Shown one piece after another: positions 8,544-17,240 of a stretch of DNA of 64,000 nt; positions within the stretch are counted from its first letter, which is position 1, and the number at the start of each line of letters is the position of its first letter. The notes beneath the pieces are model-generated. The model was not told where the DNA came from and did not search any database. It saw only the letters and a program-made list of their open reading frames with translations. This stretch comes from Mycolicibacterium hodleri (lineage in GTDB: Bacteria > Actinomycetota > Actinomycetes > Mycobacteriales > Mycobacteriaceae): NCBI RefSeq assembly GCF_025822245.1, contig NZ_JACKTL010000067.1, forward strand, positions 1-64,000, in the 5' to 3' direction. Position numbers and translations under genes: made by a program.

Positions 8544-9413
8544 GTGCGGGGGATAATTTTGGCCGGGGGGTCAGGTACGCGGTTGCATCCGATCACGCTG
8601 GGAGTGTCGAAACAGCTGATCCCGGTGTACGACAAACCGATGGTGTATTACCCATTGTCGACGCTGATGCTTGCCGGCATCCGCGACATCTTGGTGATCA
8701 CCACCCCTCACGACGCGAGCGGCTTCGAGCGGCTGCTCGGCGACGGGTCCCGATTCGGAGTGTCGATCTCCTATGCCCGCCAACCCTCACCGGACGGCCT
8801 GGCGCAGGCGTTCACTCTGGGCGCCTCGTTCATCGGCAGTGACAAGGTCGCACTCGTCCTCGGCGACAACCTGCTGTACGGCCCGGGGCTTGGCGGACAA
8901 CTCAGTCGTTTCACCGACGTCGACGGCGGCGCCATCTTCGCCTATTGGGTAAGCGAGCCAACCGCTTACGGTGTCATCGAGTTCGACGGCGATGGGCGAG
9001 CGATATCCCTGGAGGAGAAGCCCGCGCAACCGAAGAGCAACTACGCGATACCCGGGTTGTACTTCTATGACAACGACGTCGTCGCGATAGCGCGTGACCT
9101 CAGTCCGAGCGCCCGCGGTGAGTATGAGATCACCGACGTCAACCGGACTTACCTCGAGCAAGGCCGTCTCCAGGTTCAGGTGCTGCCTCGTGGGACCGCG
9201 TGGCTGGACACGGGGACGTTCGACCAGATGACCGACGCCGCTGAGTACGTGCGGACGATGGAGCGACGCACCGGCTTGAAGATTGGTGTGCCCGAGGAAA
9301 TCGCTTGGCGCCAAGGACTTCTCACCGACGACGAGTTGAAGACTCGAGCCGCCGCAACGTTGAAGTCCGGTTACGGAACATATCTGCTCGATCTGCTCGA
9401 GCGGGGCCGATGA
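8544..9413 (+). CDS. rmlA: Glucose-1-phosphate thymidylyltransferase
   Basis: A 289-residue RmlA: converts dTTP and glucose-1-phosphate to dTDP-glucose, first step of dTDP-L-rhamnose synthesis. The N-terminal nucleotide-binding motif GIILAGGSGTRL is at residues 3-14, followed by SKQLIPVYDKPM and LVLGDNLLYG; the C-terminus LKSGYGTYLL is typical. It starts at GTG 8544, giving normal family length. Its TGA overlaps the rmlB start (ATGATG), so rmlA, rmlB and rmlCD form one coupled operon. The housekeeping rml genes of mycobacteria usually lie elsewhere, so this is probably an extra set serving the surface glycan. Confidence 0.95.
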   Translation: MRGIILAGGSGTRLHPITLGVSKQLIPVYDKPMVYYPLSTLMLAGIRDILVITTPHDASGFERLLGDGSRFGVSISYARQPSPDGLAQAFTLGASFIGSDKVALVLGDNLLYGPGLGGQLSRFTDVDGGAIFAYWVSEPTAYGVIEFDGDGRAISLEEKPAQPKSNYAIPGLYFYDNDVVAIARDLSPSARGEYEITDVNRTYLEQGRLQVQVLPRGTAWLDTGTFDQMTDAAEYVRTMERRTGLKIGVPEEIAWRQGLLTDDELKTRAAATLKSGYGTYLLDLLERGR

Positions 9414-10408
9414 TGCGGCTGCTGGTCACCGGCGGTGCCGGCTTCATCGGCTCGAACTTCGTGCACTACGTCGTCAACCACACCGATCATCACGTCACCG
9501 TGTTGGACAAATTGACCTACGCCGGCAACCTCGCGTCGCTCGAGGGTCTGCCGGACGACCGCGTGGCCTTCGTTCGCGGCGACGTCGCCGACGCGACTCT
9601 GGTCGACGAGCTGGTGGGGTCCGCCGACGCGGTCGTCCACTATGCCGCCGAGTCGCACAACGACAACTCGCTGCACGACCCGAATCCGTTCTTGCAGACC
9701 AACATCGTGGGCACGTTCACGTTGTTGGAGGCAGCACGCACGCACGGCACCCGTTTGCACCACGTCTCGACCGACGAGGTGTACGGCGACCTCGAGCTCG
9801 ACGACCCCGCCAGGTTCACCGAGCACACTCCCTACAATCCCTCGTCGCCCTACTCCTCGACGAAGGCGGGCAGCGATCTGTTGGTGCGGGCGTGGGTGCG
9901 ATCCTTCGGTGTCGCCGCGACGATCTCGAACTGCTCCAACAACTATGGTCCCTATCAACACGTCGAGAAGTTCATCCCACGGCAGATCACGAACGTTCTC
10001 CGGGGAATTCGGCCCAAGCTGTACGGCGAGGGCCGCAACGTACGGGACTGGATCCATGCCGACGACCATTCGTCGGCGGTGCTGACGATCTTGGAGAAGG
10101 GTCGCATCGGCGAGACCTACCTCATCGGAGCCGACGGCGAGAAGGACAACAAGACCGTCGTCGAACTCATCCTTCAGATCATGGGCCGTGCGGCCGACGA
10201 CTACGAACACGTCACCGACCGGGCCGGTCACGATCTCCGCTATGCGATCGACTCCACGAAGCTTCGCGAGGAACTCGGCTGGCGGCCACGATACGGCGAC
10301 TTCGAGGCCGGCTTGGCCGCCACCGTCGACTGGTACCGCGACCACGAGGACTGGTGGGCACCCACCAAGGACGCCACCGAAGCGTTCTACGCGGAGCTTG
10401 GACAGTGA
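9410..10408 (+). CDS. rmlB: dTDP-glucose 4,6-dehydratase
   Basis: A 332-residue extended-SDR enzyme making dTDP-4-keto-6-deoxyglucose, second step of the rhamnose pathway. The N-terminal Rossmann motif TGGAGFIGSN is at residues 7-16, the active-site region HVSTDEVYGDL near 125 and the YSSTKAGSD catalytic Tyr/Lys near 155. Two adjacent ATG codons (9410, 9413) both overlap the rmlA stop. Its TGA overlaps the GTG of the next gene. Cytoplasmic; product passes to RmlCD. Confidence 0.95.
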   Translation: MMRLLVTGGAGFIGSNFVHYVVNHTDHHVTVLDKLTYAGNLASLEGLPDDRVAFVRGDVADATLVDELVGSADAVVHYAAESHNDNSLHDPNPFLQTNIVGTFTLLEAARTHGTRLHHVSTDEVYGDLELDDPARFTEHTPYNPSSPYSSTKAGSDLLVRAWVRSFGVAATISNCSNNYGPYQHVEKFIPRQITNVLRGIRPKLYGEGRNVRDWIHADDHSSAVLTILEKGRIGETYLIGADGEKDNKTVVELILQIMGRAADDYEHVTDRAGHDLRYAIDSTKLREELGWRPRYGDFEAGLAATVDWYRDHEDWWAPTKDATEAFYAELGQ

Positions 10409-11835
10409 CCGAGTACGGTAAGCCGTTGCAGGCCAATGCCACTGCAATCCCCGGACTGACGGTCTGGGACCTGCCCGTCCACGGGGACAACCGCGGGTGG
10501 TTCAAGGAGAACTGGCAGCGCGAGAAGATGGTGGCCGCCGGGTTGCCCGACTTCGGTCCGGTTCAGAACAACATCTCGTTCAACGACGCCACTGGCACCA
10601 CCCGCGGCATCCACGCCGAGCCGTGGGACAAGTTCGTCTCCGTCGCCTCGGGTCGCATCTTCGGCGCGTGGGTGGATCTGCGCGCCGGCCCCACCTTCGG
10701 CGCGGTCGCCACCGCGGAACTCGACCCGTCGCGGGCGGTGTTCGTGCCCCGCGGCGTCGGCAACGCCTTTCAGACGCTGGAGCCCAACACGGCGTACGCC
10801 TACCTGGTCAACGACCACTACTCCCCCGACGCCTCGTACACGTTCCTGAATCTGGCCGACGAAACCGTGGCGATCGGCTGGCCAATTCCGTTGGAGCGCG
10901 CCGAGTTGTCGGCGAAGGATCGGGACCATCCGCGGCTGGCCGACGTGACGCCGGTCGCGCCCCGCAAGACCTTGGTTCTCGGCGGCGGCGGGCAGTTGGG
11001 CCGGGCCCTGCGTGACGCGTACGCCGATCGGTCGGACGTCGAGTTCGCCGGTCGCGGCGACGTCGACCTCACCGCACCCGATCTCGAAAGTGCCCGTCGC
11101 TGGGCAGATTACGAGACGATCGTCAATGCGGCGGCGTTCACCGCCGTAGATGCGGCCGAGACCCCGGAGGGGCGTGCCGCGGCCTGGGCGGCCAACGTCA
11201 CCGGGGTGACCGCCTTGGCGCGGATCGCGACGGCACACGGCCTCACGCTGGTCCACGTCTCCAGCGACTACGTGTTCGACGGCTCCGCGGAGCGCCCGTA
11301 CCGCGAGGACGATCCGGTGTCGCCGCTCGGGGTGTACGGGCAGACGAAGGCGGCCGGCGATCTCGTCGTCGCCACGGTGCCGCGGCACTACATTCTGCGG
11401 ACCTCGTGGGTAATCGGCGACGGCGCCAACTTCGTGAAGACGATGGTGTCGCTGGCCGGACGTGGAGTCGACCCGTCCGTCGTCGGCGACCAGTTCGGGC
11501 GACTGACGTTCACCTCGGATTTGAGCCGCGCCATCCGACATCTGGTCGACGAGCGACTTCCGTATGGCGCGTACAACGTGACCGGGGCCGGGCCGGTCAT
11601 GTCGTGGGCCGAGATCGCCAAACGGGTGTTCGCCCTCGCCGGCCACGATCCGGACCGGGTCACCGAAGTGAGCACCGCCCAATACTTTTCGACGGCGTCC
11701 AATCCGGTTGCGCCACGGCCTCGCAACAGTGCCCTCGACCTGGCCAAGATCGAATCCGTGGGTTACTCGCCGGCCGACGCGGTCGACGCACTCGCGGAGT
11801 ACTTCACGAAGCAGGTCGCCACGGCAAAGCCGTAG
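10405..11835 (+). CDS. rmlCD: Fused dTDP-4-keto-rhamnose 3,5-epimerase / dTDP-4-keto-rhamnose reductase
   Basis: A 476-residue bifunctional protein. Residues about 1-185 are an RmlC cupin epimerase (TRGIHAEPWDK with catalytic His70, then FVPRGVGNAFQ). From about residue 190 an RmlD reductase begins (LVLGGGGQLGRAL, NAAAFTAVDAAE, SSDYVFDG, YGQTK). Such C-D fusions are known in corynebacteria and bifidobacteria, whereas mycobacteria usually encode rmlC and rmlD separately; this points to acquisition of the operon. GTG 10405 overlaps the rmlB stop by 4 bases. With rmlA and rmlB it supplies dTDP-L-rhamnose. A bidirectional terminator follows. Confidence 0.93.
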   Translation: MTEYGKPLQANATAIPGLTVWDLPVHGDNRGWFKENWQREKMVAAGLPDFGPVQNNISFNDATGTTRGIHAEPWDKFVSVASGRIFGAWVDLRAGPTFGAVATAELDPSRAVFVPRGVGNAFQTLEPNTAYAYLVNDHYSPDASYTFLNLADETVAIGWPIPLERAELSAKDRDHPRLADVTPVAPRKTLVLGGGGQLGRALRDAYADRSDVEFAGRGDVDLTAPDLESARRWADYETIVNAAAFTAVDAAETPEGRAAAWAANVTGVTALARIATAHGLTLVHVSSDYVFDGSAERPYREDDPVSPLGVYGQTKAAGDLVVATVPRHYILRTSWVIGDGANFVKTMVSLAGRGVDPSVVGDQFGRLTFTSDLSRAIRHLVDERLPYGAYNVTGAGPVMSWAEIAKRVFALAGHDPDRVTEVSTAQYFSTASNPVAPRPRNSALDLAKIESVGYSPADAVDALAEYFTKQVATAKP

Positions 11836-11880
11836 ACGCGCGTTTCGCTTGCTCACCGGTTGATTGCCTCGGACACGAAA

Positions 11881-11911
11881 GAGCCCGGCACTCTCTACGA
11901 GTGCCGGGCTC
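11881..11911. terminator. Bidirectional terminator between convergent genes
   Basis: Perfect 13-bp stem (GAGCCCGGCACTC at 11881-11893 and complement at 11899-11911), 5-nt loop, preceded by GAAA and lying between the stops of rmlCD and the minus-strand PE-PPE gene. It serves both directions. Confidence 0.85.
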
Positions 11912-11920
11912 GACGTCGGA

Positions 11921-13633
11921 TTAGGCGGCTTGCTTCTCCGCGCCGCCGGCGTCCGACTCCGTGGCGGGAGCGGCGGTGGTCGTGCCGGTTTCGGTGCCGG
12001 TGACCGTCGTCTTGCCGTCGCCGGCGGCACCGGCGGCCTTGGCGTTGTCGGCCGCTTCCTTCGCCTTGTCCGCGGCGGCCTTGGCCGCAGCATCCTGCTT
12101 GTCGGCAGCGTCCTTGGCGTCCTTCAGCTTGTCGGCTGCGGCCTTCTCTGCAGCGGCCTTCGCGTCGGCGGCAGCCTTGTCCGTGGCTTCCTTCTCCGCG
12201 GCGGCTTTGGCGTCGGCGTCTGCCTTGGCCTCAGCAGCTGTCTTGTCCGCTGCGTCCTTCTGCGCCGTAGCGGCGGCATCGGCCGCAGCCCCGTCCGCAG
12301 TCACCTTCGCGGCGGCGTCCTGATCGGTGGTGCCCTTCTCCCCCGAGCCCTCCTGCAGGCCGGTGCCGACCGCTGCCGTGTTGACGACCGCGGCGACCTT
12401 CTTGTTCTCCACCGGGTCGACCGTCTGCGGGGCGACGGTGCGCGCTACCAGGGTCGACGGCGGCTGGACCGGCGTGGTGGCCGGGGTCAAGGACACGCCG
12501 CCGGCGAGCGCATCCTGGATGCCCTGCGCGATGGCGGCCACGAACTTCACCGAGAAGTCGACGGGGTTGAGCGTGAACGGGTTGAACGGCAGGATCGACA
12601 GCGTCCGGGCGATACCCGGGTTGGTGACGCGGTCGTAGCCCAGGTCGACAAGCAGCTTGGTCACCGGGTTGACCAGTGCGACAAGCGGATTGACCAGACC
12701 GCTGATTCCCAGCTGCTTGCCGATGTCGACGATCGGCTGGTACAGCGGCAACGCCCCTTGTTGCGGGATGAGCACGAACGTCGCGTCGCCGTACTGCCGG
12801 TGCGGCGCCTTGGCGATGGCGTCCGCCAGCGTCCCGTTGCCGTCCGGGTCGGCGGTGTACCCGTAGGGCAGCGTGTCGTTCGGCGCGTTGCTGGTCGGGT
12901 CCAGGTAATAGCCGTGCACGTACTCCAGCGCCACCACGGCGTTCAGGAGAGCCAGGGGGTTGCCCCAGTACTGCGGGGCGTCGCCGACCGGGTCGTATTC
13001 GAAGCTGTAGTTGGTGCTCTTGATGCCGATGTTGGTCGGCAACTGCGGGTTGAAGGAGATGTCCAATCCCGGGATGGTCGGCAGGAAGCTCAGCCGCGAC
13101 CAGAGTCCCAGCGGATTGTTGATGTTGCCGATCGTGACGACGGAGACGCGGCTCTTGTCAGCGTCCTTGATGTTGTACATCTCCTGCGAAACGACCGCTC
13201 CGCCTTGGGAATACCCGAAGAGAATGATCGGGTCCGTGCCGTTCGCCGCCAGAGCCGTGTTCAGCGCGGTGTCCAAGTGGGCGACACCCGTTCCCACCGA
13301 CTTGTTCCACGTGTCGCACGACAGCCCTGGGCACCATCCCGGGAAGATCACCAACGGAAAGAAGCTCGCCGGATACGGAACGCCGACGAGGTTGCAGTCG
13401 TCACCCGTGCTGCAGGCCTGGCCCGAGACGTTGATGTAGCGGTTGGCGGCGTTCTCCTTGTAACCCGTCACCGCGTTCGGACCGTCGATGTTGTGGGTGC
13501 CGGTGCCGGGCACGATGAGTGCGGTAGTGGCGCCAAAGGCCAGAGCGGCCGCGAACGCCGACCCGACGACCAAGCCGACGGCGCCGAGCATCGCGACGAA
13601 GAAGACCCCAATTGAACGAAGCGTGCGACGCAT
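11921..13633 (-). CDS. Exported PE-PPE domain (alpha/beta hydrolase) protein with Lys/Ala-rich tail
   Basis: A 570-residue protein. Residues 1-35 form a signal peptide or N-terminal anchor (RRTLRSIGVFFVAMLGAVGLVV...). Then comes a PE-PPE domain (serine-hydrolase-like, related to cutinase): ALIVPGTGTHN near residue 40, FGYSQGGAVV (GxSxG nucleophile) near 150, and VHGYYLDP containing a candidate catalytic His. From about residue 440 the protein turns into a long Ala/Lys/Asp-rich, probably helical tail of about 110 residues built on AAAEKAAADK-type units, then a Thr/Ala-rich end. The hydrolase domain family has esterase activity in characterised members; the tail may bind cell-wall glycan, which is speculation. 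Convergent with rmlCD. Confidence 0.85.
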   Translation of the reverse strand: MRRTLRSIGVFFVAMLGAVGLVVGSAFAAALAFGATTALIVPGTGTHNIDGPNAVTGYKENAANRYINVSGQACSTGDDCNLVGVPYPASFFPLVIFPGWCPGLSCDTWNKSVGTGVAHLDTALNTALAANGTDPIILFGYSQGGAVVSQEMYNIKDADKSRVSVVTIGNINNPLGLWSRLSFLPTIPGLDISFNPQLPTNIGIKSTNYSFEYDPVGDAPQYWGNPLALLNAVVALEYVHGYYLDPTSNAPNDTLPYGYTADPDGNGTLADAIAKAPHRQYGDATFVLIPQQGALPLYQPIVDIGKQLGISGLVNPLVALVNPVTKLLVDLGYDRVTNPGIARTLSILPFNPFTLNPVDFSVKFVAAIAQGIQDALAGGVSLTPATTPVQPPSTLVARTVAPQTVDPVENKKVAAVVNTAAVGTGLQEGSGEKGTTDQDAAAKVTADGAAADAAATAQKDAADKTAAEAKADADAKAAAEKEATDKAAADAKAAAEKAAADKLKDAKDAADKQDAAAKAAADKAKEAADNAKAAGAAGDGKTTVTGTETGTTTAAPATESDAGGAEKQAA

Positions 13634-13780
13634 CTACCGACCTCCACCTAACGCGCCTTCGAGTCACGCGAGCGCTGACTCCCTGGGCATGCTCGCACAG
13701 CCAGCGGCGTCAGACGGGCCGATTGACGGTCGTGTCAGAAGCTGTGTGGTTGCTGCACAGCGCGGAGGCGAACCGGAGTC

Positions 13781-14077
13781 TCAGGCAGCTGCCACGGCGA
13801 GCGGCTGAAGAACGGGAACGCCCGGCCCGTCAGGGGTCGCGATCGCTTCGTGGCCACGGCCCCGCACCAGGCCGAGCGCAGTCTTGAGAACCAGGAGACT
13901 CGCCACTTGGACGCCGGCGATCGCCAACAGTGGCCAGACGAGACTGGCGGAAAACGTCACCCGGGCAACCATGCGCGGCGGCATCTTGTGAGACGTACGT
14001 CGGGAGAATGCAATTGATGCGATCAGCCCCGCCGCTGGCAGGAGTCCGACCAAGTAGATCGACAGCCAAACCGACAC
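13781..14077 (-). CDS. Small integral membrane protein, unknown function
   Basis: A 98-residue protein from GTG 14077, selected because AGGGGG lies 7 bases upstream. It has two hydrophobic segments: VWLSIYLVGLLPAAGLIASIAF near the N-terminus and FSASLVWPLLAIAGVQVASLLVL in the middle, separated by a basic loop (SRRTSHKMPPR). The C-terminus is soluble and contains Pro/Gly/Ala. No family is recognised. It sits upstream of the PE-PPE gene on the same strand but about 150 bases away. Confidence 0.6.
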   Translation of the reverse strand: MSVWLSIYLVGLLPAAGLIASIAFSRRTSHKMPPRMVARVTFSASLVWPLLAIAGVQVASLLVLKTALGLVRGRGHEAIATPDGPGVPVLQPLAVAAA

Positions 14078-14270
14078 GTTCGAACCCCCTGCGCCATCCA
14101 CGGACACCACCCCCCGGTGGCAATAGCTTCACGCATTATTGACCCGTGCGCCGAAGCCCCGCAAGACAAACGCCCGATTTGGTTTGCACAGCCGATCTAA
14201 GCGCTCGGCGTTCGTGCGACGGAACGGCGCTTTGTGTCCACCATCGTCCCACCTCAGCTGGCGTTTCGTG

Positions 14271-14299
14271 TTGACAAGATGCTCACAGTCTGGGATCTT
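14271..14299 (+). promoter_or_regulatory. Candidate sigma-A promoter for the small secreted protein
   Basis: TTGACA at 14271-14276 is a consensus -35; after 17 bases GATCTT at 14294-14299 is a weak -10. It lies about 38 bases before ATG 14337. The -35 match is good, the -10 poor. Confidence 0.35.
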
Positions 14300-14336
14300 T
14301 ATCGCAATTAGCTTTGGTCGAACAGCTGGGGGAGAA

Positions 14337-14825
14337 ATGTCAACCGTTGCTACAACACGTTTCACGAAGTTTCAGGTCGGTGCCGCTGCTGCGGCCCTCA
14401 CCGCCGCTACCGTTCTTACGCCGGCCATGATTACGCCGACGCTGGCCCATGCGGCGCCGAGCTCCACGACGTTCGTCGAGGGCGTGGGCAATTCTGTGTC
14501 GTCACTCGTCAGTCCGGTGATCACGCTCGCCGCCGTTCCAGCCGCTGCTGCCAGCCCATGCGCCAATGTGGACTTCTCCGCAGGGTGCTACGCGGTGGAG
14601 GGCTTCAACAATGCAGCGCAATCCATCGTGCGGGGTGCGGTCGTCTTCATCGGCACCGCCGCCTACGTCGTGGCCGCGGGCACCGGTCAGCTCTTCAAGG
14701 TGCTGGGCAGTGTTCTTCCCGGCCCGATTGGCACCTTCTTCACGAGTGTGGGCGATGGGGTCAGCGCTTTCGCCAACTCCATCGCTGTCACCTTCCAGGT
14801 CGGGCCGTACCAGACCGCTCAGTAG
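14337..14825 (+). CDS. Small secreted protein, unknown function
   Basis: A 162-residue protein from ATG 14337, with GGGGGAG immediately upstream; the longer upstream frame lacks an RBS. A signal peptide (KFQVGAAAAALTAATVLTPAMITPTLAHAAP) is cleaved after an AHA/A-type site near residue 39. The mature protein has a Cys pair (SPCANVDFSAGCY) and a hydrophobic Gly/Ala/Val stretch (IVRGAVVFIGTAAYVVAAG). It resembles anonymous mycobacterial secreted proteins but I cannot name a family. It has its own strong terminator, so it is probably monocistronic. Confidence 0.7.
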   Translation: MSTVATTRFTKFQVGAAAAALTAATVLTPAMITPTLAHAAPSSTTFVEGVGNSVSSLVSPVITLAAVPAAAASPCANVDFSAGCYAVEGFNNAAQSIVRGAVVFIGTAAYVVAAGTGQLFKVLGSVLPGPIGTFFTSVGDGVSAFANSIAVTFQVGPYQTAQ

Positions 14826-14844
14826 AACTGAGGACTCGGAACGT

Positions 14845-14884
14845 AACTCGCCAGTCAGTGCCATCAGGCACTGACTGGCGAGTT
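14845..14884 (+). terminator. Very strong intrinsic terminator
   Basis: Perfect 18-bp stem (14845-14862 with 14867-14884) around an ATCA loop, followed by ATTTCGTTTT. This is the clearest intrinsic terminator in the window; it isolates the secreted-protein gene from the DUF4012 gene. Confidence 0.92.
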
Positions 14885-14956
14885 ATTTCGTTTTGGCCAT
14901 CTTTTGTAGCTGTTCCATTGGCGCAGGCTGCAACCGGAGCACGGGGAATGTACTGA

Positions 14957-16807
14957 GTGGGCCTCTCTTCTTGGCGTCGTTCTAACGACGATCCGATCGC
15001 CGACGACAAGTCTCGAATAGAAGACGATCACGAAGGGCGGCACTGGCTCAGGCGGCGACCTGTCCTTTGGGCAGGGTTTGCGGTGTTGGTCGCGGTGATC
15101 GTGGTTGGCGTCTGGCTCGGGTTCCGAGCGCAAATGGCGAAGACAAATCTTGAACAGGCGCGTACCAGCGCGCAGCAGACCAAAGATGCCTTGTTGCAGG
15201 GCAATACGGCTGATGCAGCGCGCTTTGCAGGTGAAGCCCAGTCCCATGCGCAGGCGGCTCGGGACGCAACGCACAGCCTGCCGTGGAACATCGTCTCCGT
15301 CGTGCCGTGGCTGGGCAGCCCCTTCAAGACCGGTCAACAAATATCCGACGTGGTACTCGGCCTGACCGCCGAGGTGTTGAAGCCCGCTGCAGAGGTCGGC
15401 ACGGCCATCGCGCCGAATCAGATGCTGGCCGACGGTCGGCTCGATGTGCAGGCATTGCGCAAGGAAGAACCCGCGCTGGGCACGATCGCCGCAGCCGCCG
15501 CCCGGCTCGACGCAGACGCCAAGGCGATTTCCGATCCGCACTATGTCTCGGCGCTTGGCGAAGCCCGATCAAAACTTCAGGCCCAGACATCTGACCTCAT
15601 GAAACTCCTAAGCGGCACGGCCATCGCTGCCCAGCTGGCACCCTCGATGATGGGTGCCGACGGCCCCCGCAGCTATTTCATGGCCTTCCAGACCAACGCC
15701 GAAGCCCGAGGTACCGGCGGCTTGGTCGGCGGATTCGGAATCCTTCGACTCGACAACGGCAAGCCCAACGTGGACACGCTGGGGCAAAACACCGAGTTTT
15801 TCGACGAGTCATTCAAACCCATCAGCCTGGGCCAAGATTTCGATCAACAATATGGGTTCACGAAACCGACTACTGATATCAAGAACAGCAATCAAAGCGC
15901 CCACTTCCCGTATGCGGCACAAATCTGGAAGTCAATGTGGGCACAACAGTCAGGGATGGACGTCGACGGAGTCATCGCTATTGATCCGGTCGCGCTGAGC
16001 TACATCCTTGGCGCCACCGGGCCAGTGGTGATGCGGGATGGCGAGACGGTTACGGAGGGCAACGTCGTCAAACTCACCGAGTCGACGGTGTATGACCGGT
16101 TCCCCACAGATCAGTCCGCTCGGAAGCAGTATCTGCAAGACGTGGCCAGCGAAGTGGTCAAGAAGATCAGCGGCCCGCTGAAGTCACCTCGCACGTTGTT
16201 CGACGCCTTGGGTCGAGCGGTCAGCGAGCGCCGAATCGCGGTGTGGAGCTCGTCGCCCACCGACCAGAAGCTTCTGGAGGAAACTCCGCTGGCCCATGAG
16301 GTCCCCGACGATCCGGCGCCATACGCGGGCGTCGTCATCAACAACCTCGGCGGCAACAAGATGGACTACTACTTGGAGCGACAGATCGAGTACGTCGCCG
16401 ACGGATGCGACGGCAATACACGACTGTCGACCGTCACCGTACGGTTGACCAACACACTCGCAGATGCGACACAATTATCGGATTACGTCGCAGGGCGAAT
16501 GGGGTTCTTCACAGGACTCGCGGACAATATTCCAAAGGGCGCAATGCTCACGTCGGTCCGCCTTCTCGCAACCGAGGGTGCGCAATTAATTAGCGTCCTT
16601 GCAAACGACACAAGAATCCGTGTCTTCGGGGCGACAGAGCGCGGCCACCCGAGCTTTGAAGCCCAGGTGGCAATACCGCCCGGAAAAACTGCTGTTCTAA
16701 CTTTCCGGCTCTCCGAGCCCACAGCTTCAGGTGAAGCGCGGGTACCGGTTCAGCCATTGATCGACAATGTCACTCCAAAGGTTTCGGTACCTACGTGCAC
16801 CGGATAG
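14957..16807 (+). CDS. DUF4012 membrane-anchored envelope protein
   Basis: A 616-residue DUF4012 protein. After a charged cytoplasmic N-terminus one membrane segment (PVLWAGFAVLVAVIVVGVWL) lies near residues 34-54, followed by a helical Gln/Ala-rich region and the DUF4012 core (FMAFQTNAEARGTGGLVGGFG near 235). The C-terminal domain holds two Cys (VADGCDGN and the final PTCTG). DUF4012 proteins are frequent beside exopolysaccharide genes in actinobacteria and are related to LytR-CpsA-Psr-associated functions, but no activity is established. It starts at GTG 14957. A decayed second copy of its C-terminus lies at 17241-17470, just before the Wzc-like gene. Confidence 0.87.
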   Translation: MGLSSWRRSNDDPIADDKSRIEDDHEGRHWLRRRPVLWAGFAVLVAVIVVGVWLGFRAQMAKTNLEQARTSAQQTKDALLQGNTADAARFAGEAQSHAQAARDATHSLPWNIVSVVPWLGSPFKTGQQISDVVLGLTAEVLKPAAEVGTAIAPNQMLADGRLDVQALRKEEPALGTIAAAAARLDADAKAISDPHYVSALGEARSKLQAQTSDLMKLLSGTAIAAQLAPSMMGADGPRSYFMAFQTNAEARGTGGLVGGFGILRLDNGKPNVDTLGQNTEFFDESFKPISLGQDFDQQYGFTKPTTDIKNSNQSAHFPYAAQIWKSMWAQQSGMDVDGVIAIDPVALSYILGATGPVVMRDGETVTEGNVVKLTESTVYDRFPTDQSARKQYLQDVASEVVKKISGPLKSPRTLFDALGRAVSERRIAVWSSSPTDQKLLEETPLAHEVPDDPAPYAGVVINNLGGNKMDYYLERQIEYVADGCDGNTRLSTVTVRLTNTLADATQLSDYVAGRMGFFTGLADNIPKGAMLTSVRLLATEGAQLISVLANDTRIRVFGATERGHPSFEAQVAIPPGKTAVLTFRLSEPTASGEARVPVQPLIDNVTPKVSVPTCTG

Positions 16808-16844
16808 AACGCAAGACCGCACGGATCGTCGAGCCCGGGTCCTG

Positions 16845-16955
16845 CCCCACGAAGGAGCGTCCTTCTGGGCGTTGGTGTGCTTGGACCTGGCCAACCGCGG
16901 AATCAATGACGTGCTGATCATGTGCTTCGATGGGCTGACGGGGTTCCCACTCGAG
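16845..16955 (+). pseudogene. Fragment of an IS256-family transposase
   Basis: A short in-frame remnant reading HEGASFWALVCLDLANRG followed by INDVLIMCFDGLTGFP. It matches the catalytic-core block of IS256-family (mutator) transposases, including the second catalytic Asp in the CDGL-like motif. It has no start, no flanking transposase sequence and no terminal repeats that I can see. It lies between the intact DUF4012 gene and its decayed copy. Confidence 0.65.
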
Positions 16956-17240
16956 GTTCCGTCACGACAATCGCGGGCCATACGCTCTTTGACCTCGACC
17001 TCGCGTGCAGCCTTGCTATGCGCCGGGCGGCCCCACGACGATCTGCGAGCTCTCGCCGCTGTCGTTCCCGCACGGGTTCCTGAAGCCGGTGGCTGGCTGG
17101 TTCTTCAGCTTCACTTCGCACACCAGCATCTGCAGCTGTCTTGGCGCGTCGATCGGCCCGTACGGAACGTTCTCCATCAAGACAAGCACCTGCGAGCGAC
17201 CCGCGACGCGACTCGTCGCCATCTGGTGCGTTGTTCCAGG
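16956..17240. other. Intergenic remnant region, unassigned
   Basis: No intact gene. Short frames exist on both strands, including a minus-strand frame at 17016-17222 with balanced composition, but none has a recognisable domain or RBS. Probably debris from the event that brought the IS256 fragment and destroyed the second DUF4012 copy. Confidence 0.4.

Noticed and set aside
8442..11911. Similar terminators at 8442 and 11881 as att-like direct repeats of an island
   Set aside because: The shared part is the palindromic stem common to mycobacterial terminators, and the second copy is inside, not at the far border, of the island.
10387..12093. Long minus-strand frame opposite rmlCD
   Set aside because: Shadow of the rmlCD gene; low-complexity Arg/Pro start and no RBS.
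11864..13615. 583-codon plus-strand frame
   Set aside because: Antisense to the PE-PPE gene; repetitive Gly/Leu/Arg composition produced by the Ala/Lys tail codons.
17016..17222. Minus-strand frame with reasonable composition
   Set aside because: No RBS, start or recognisable domain, and it sits in a decayed region.
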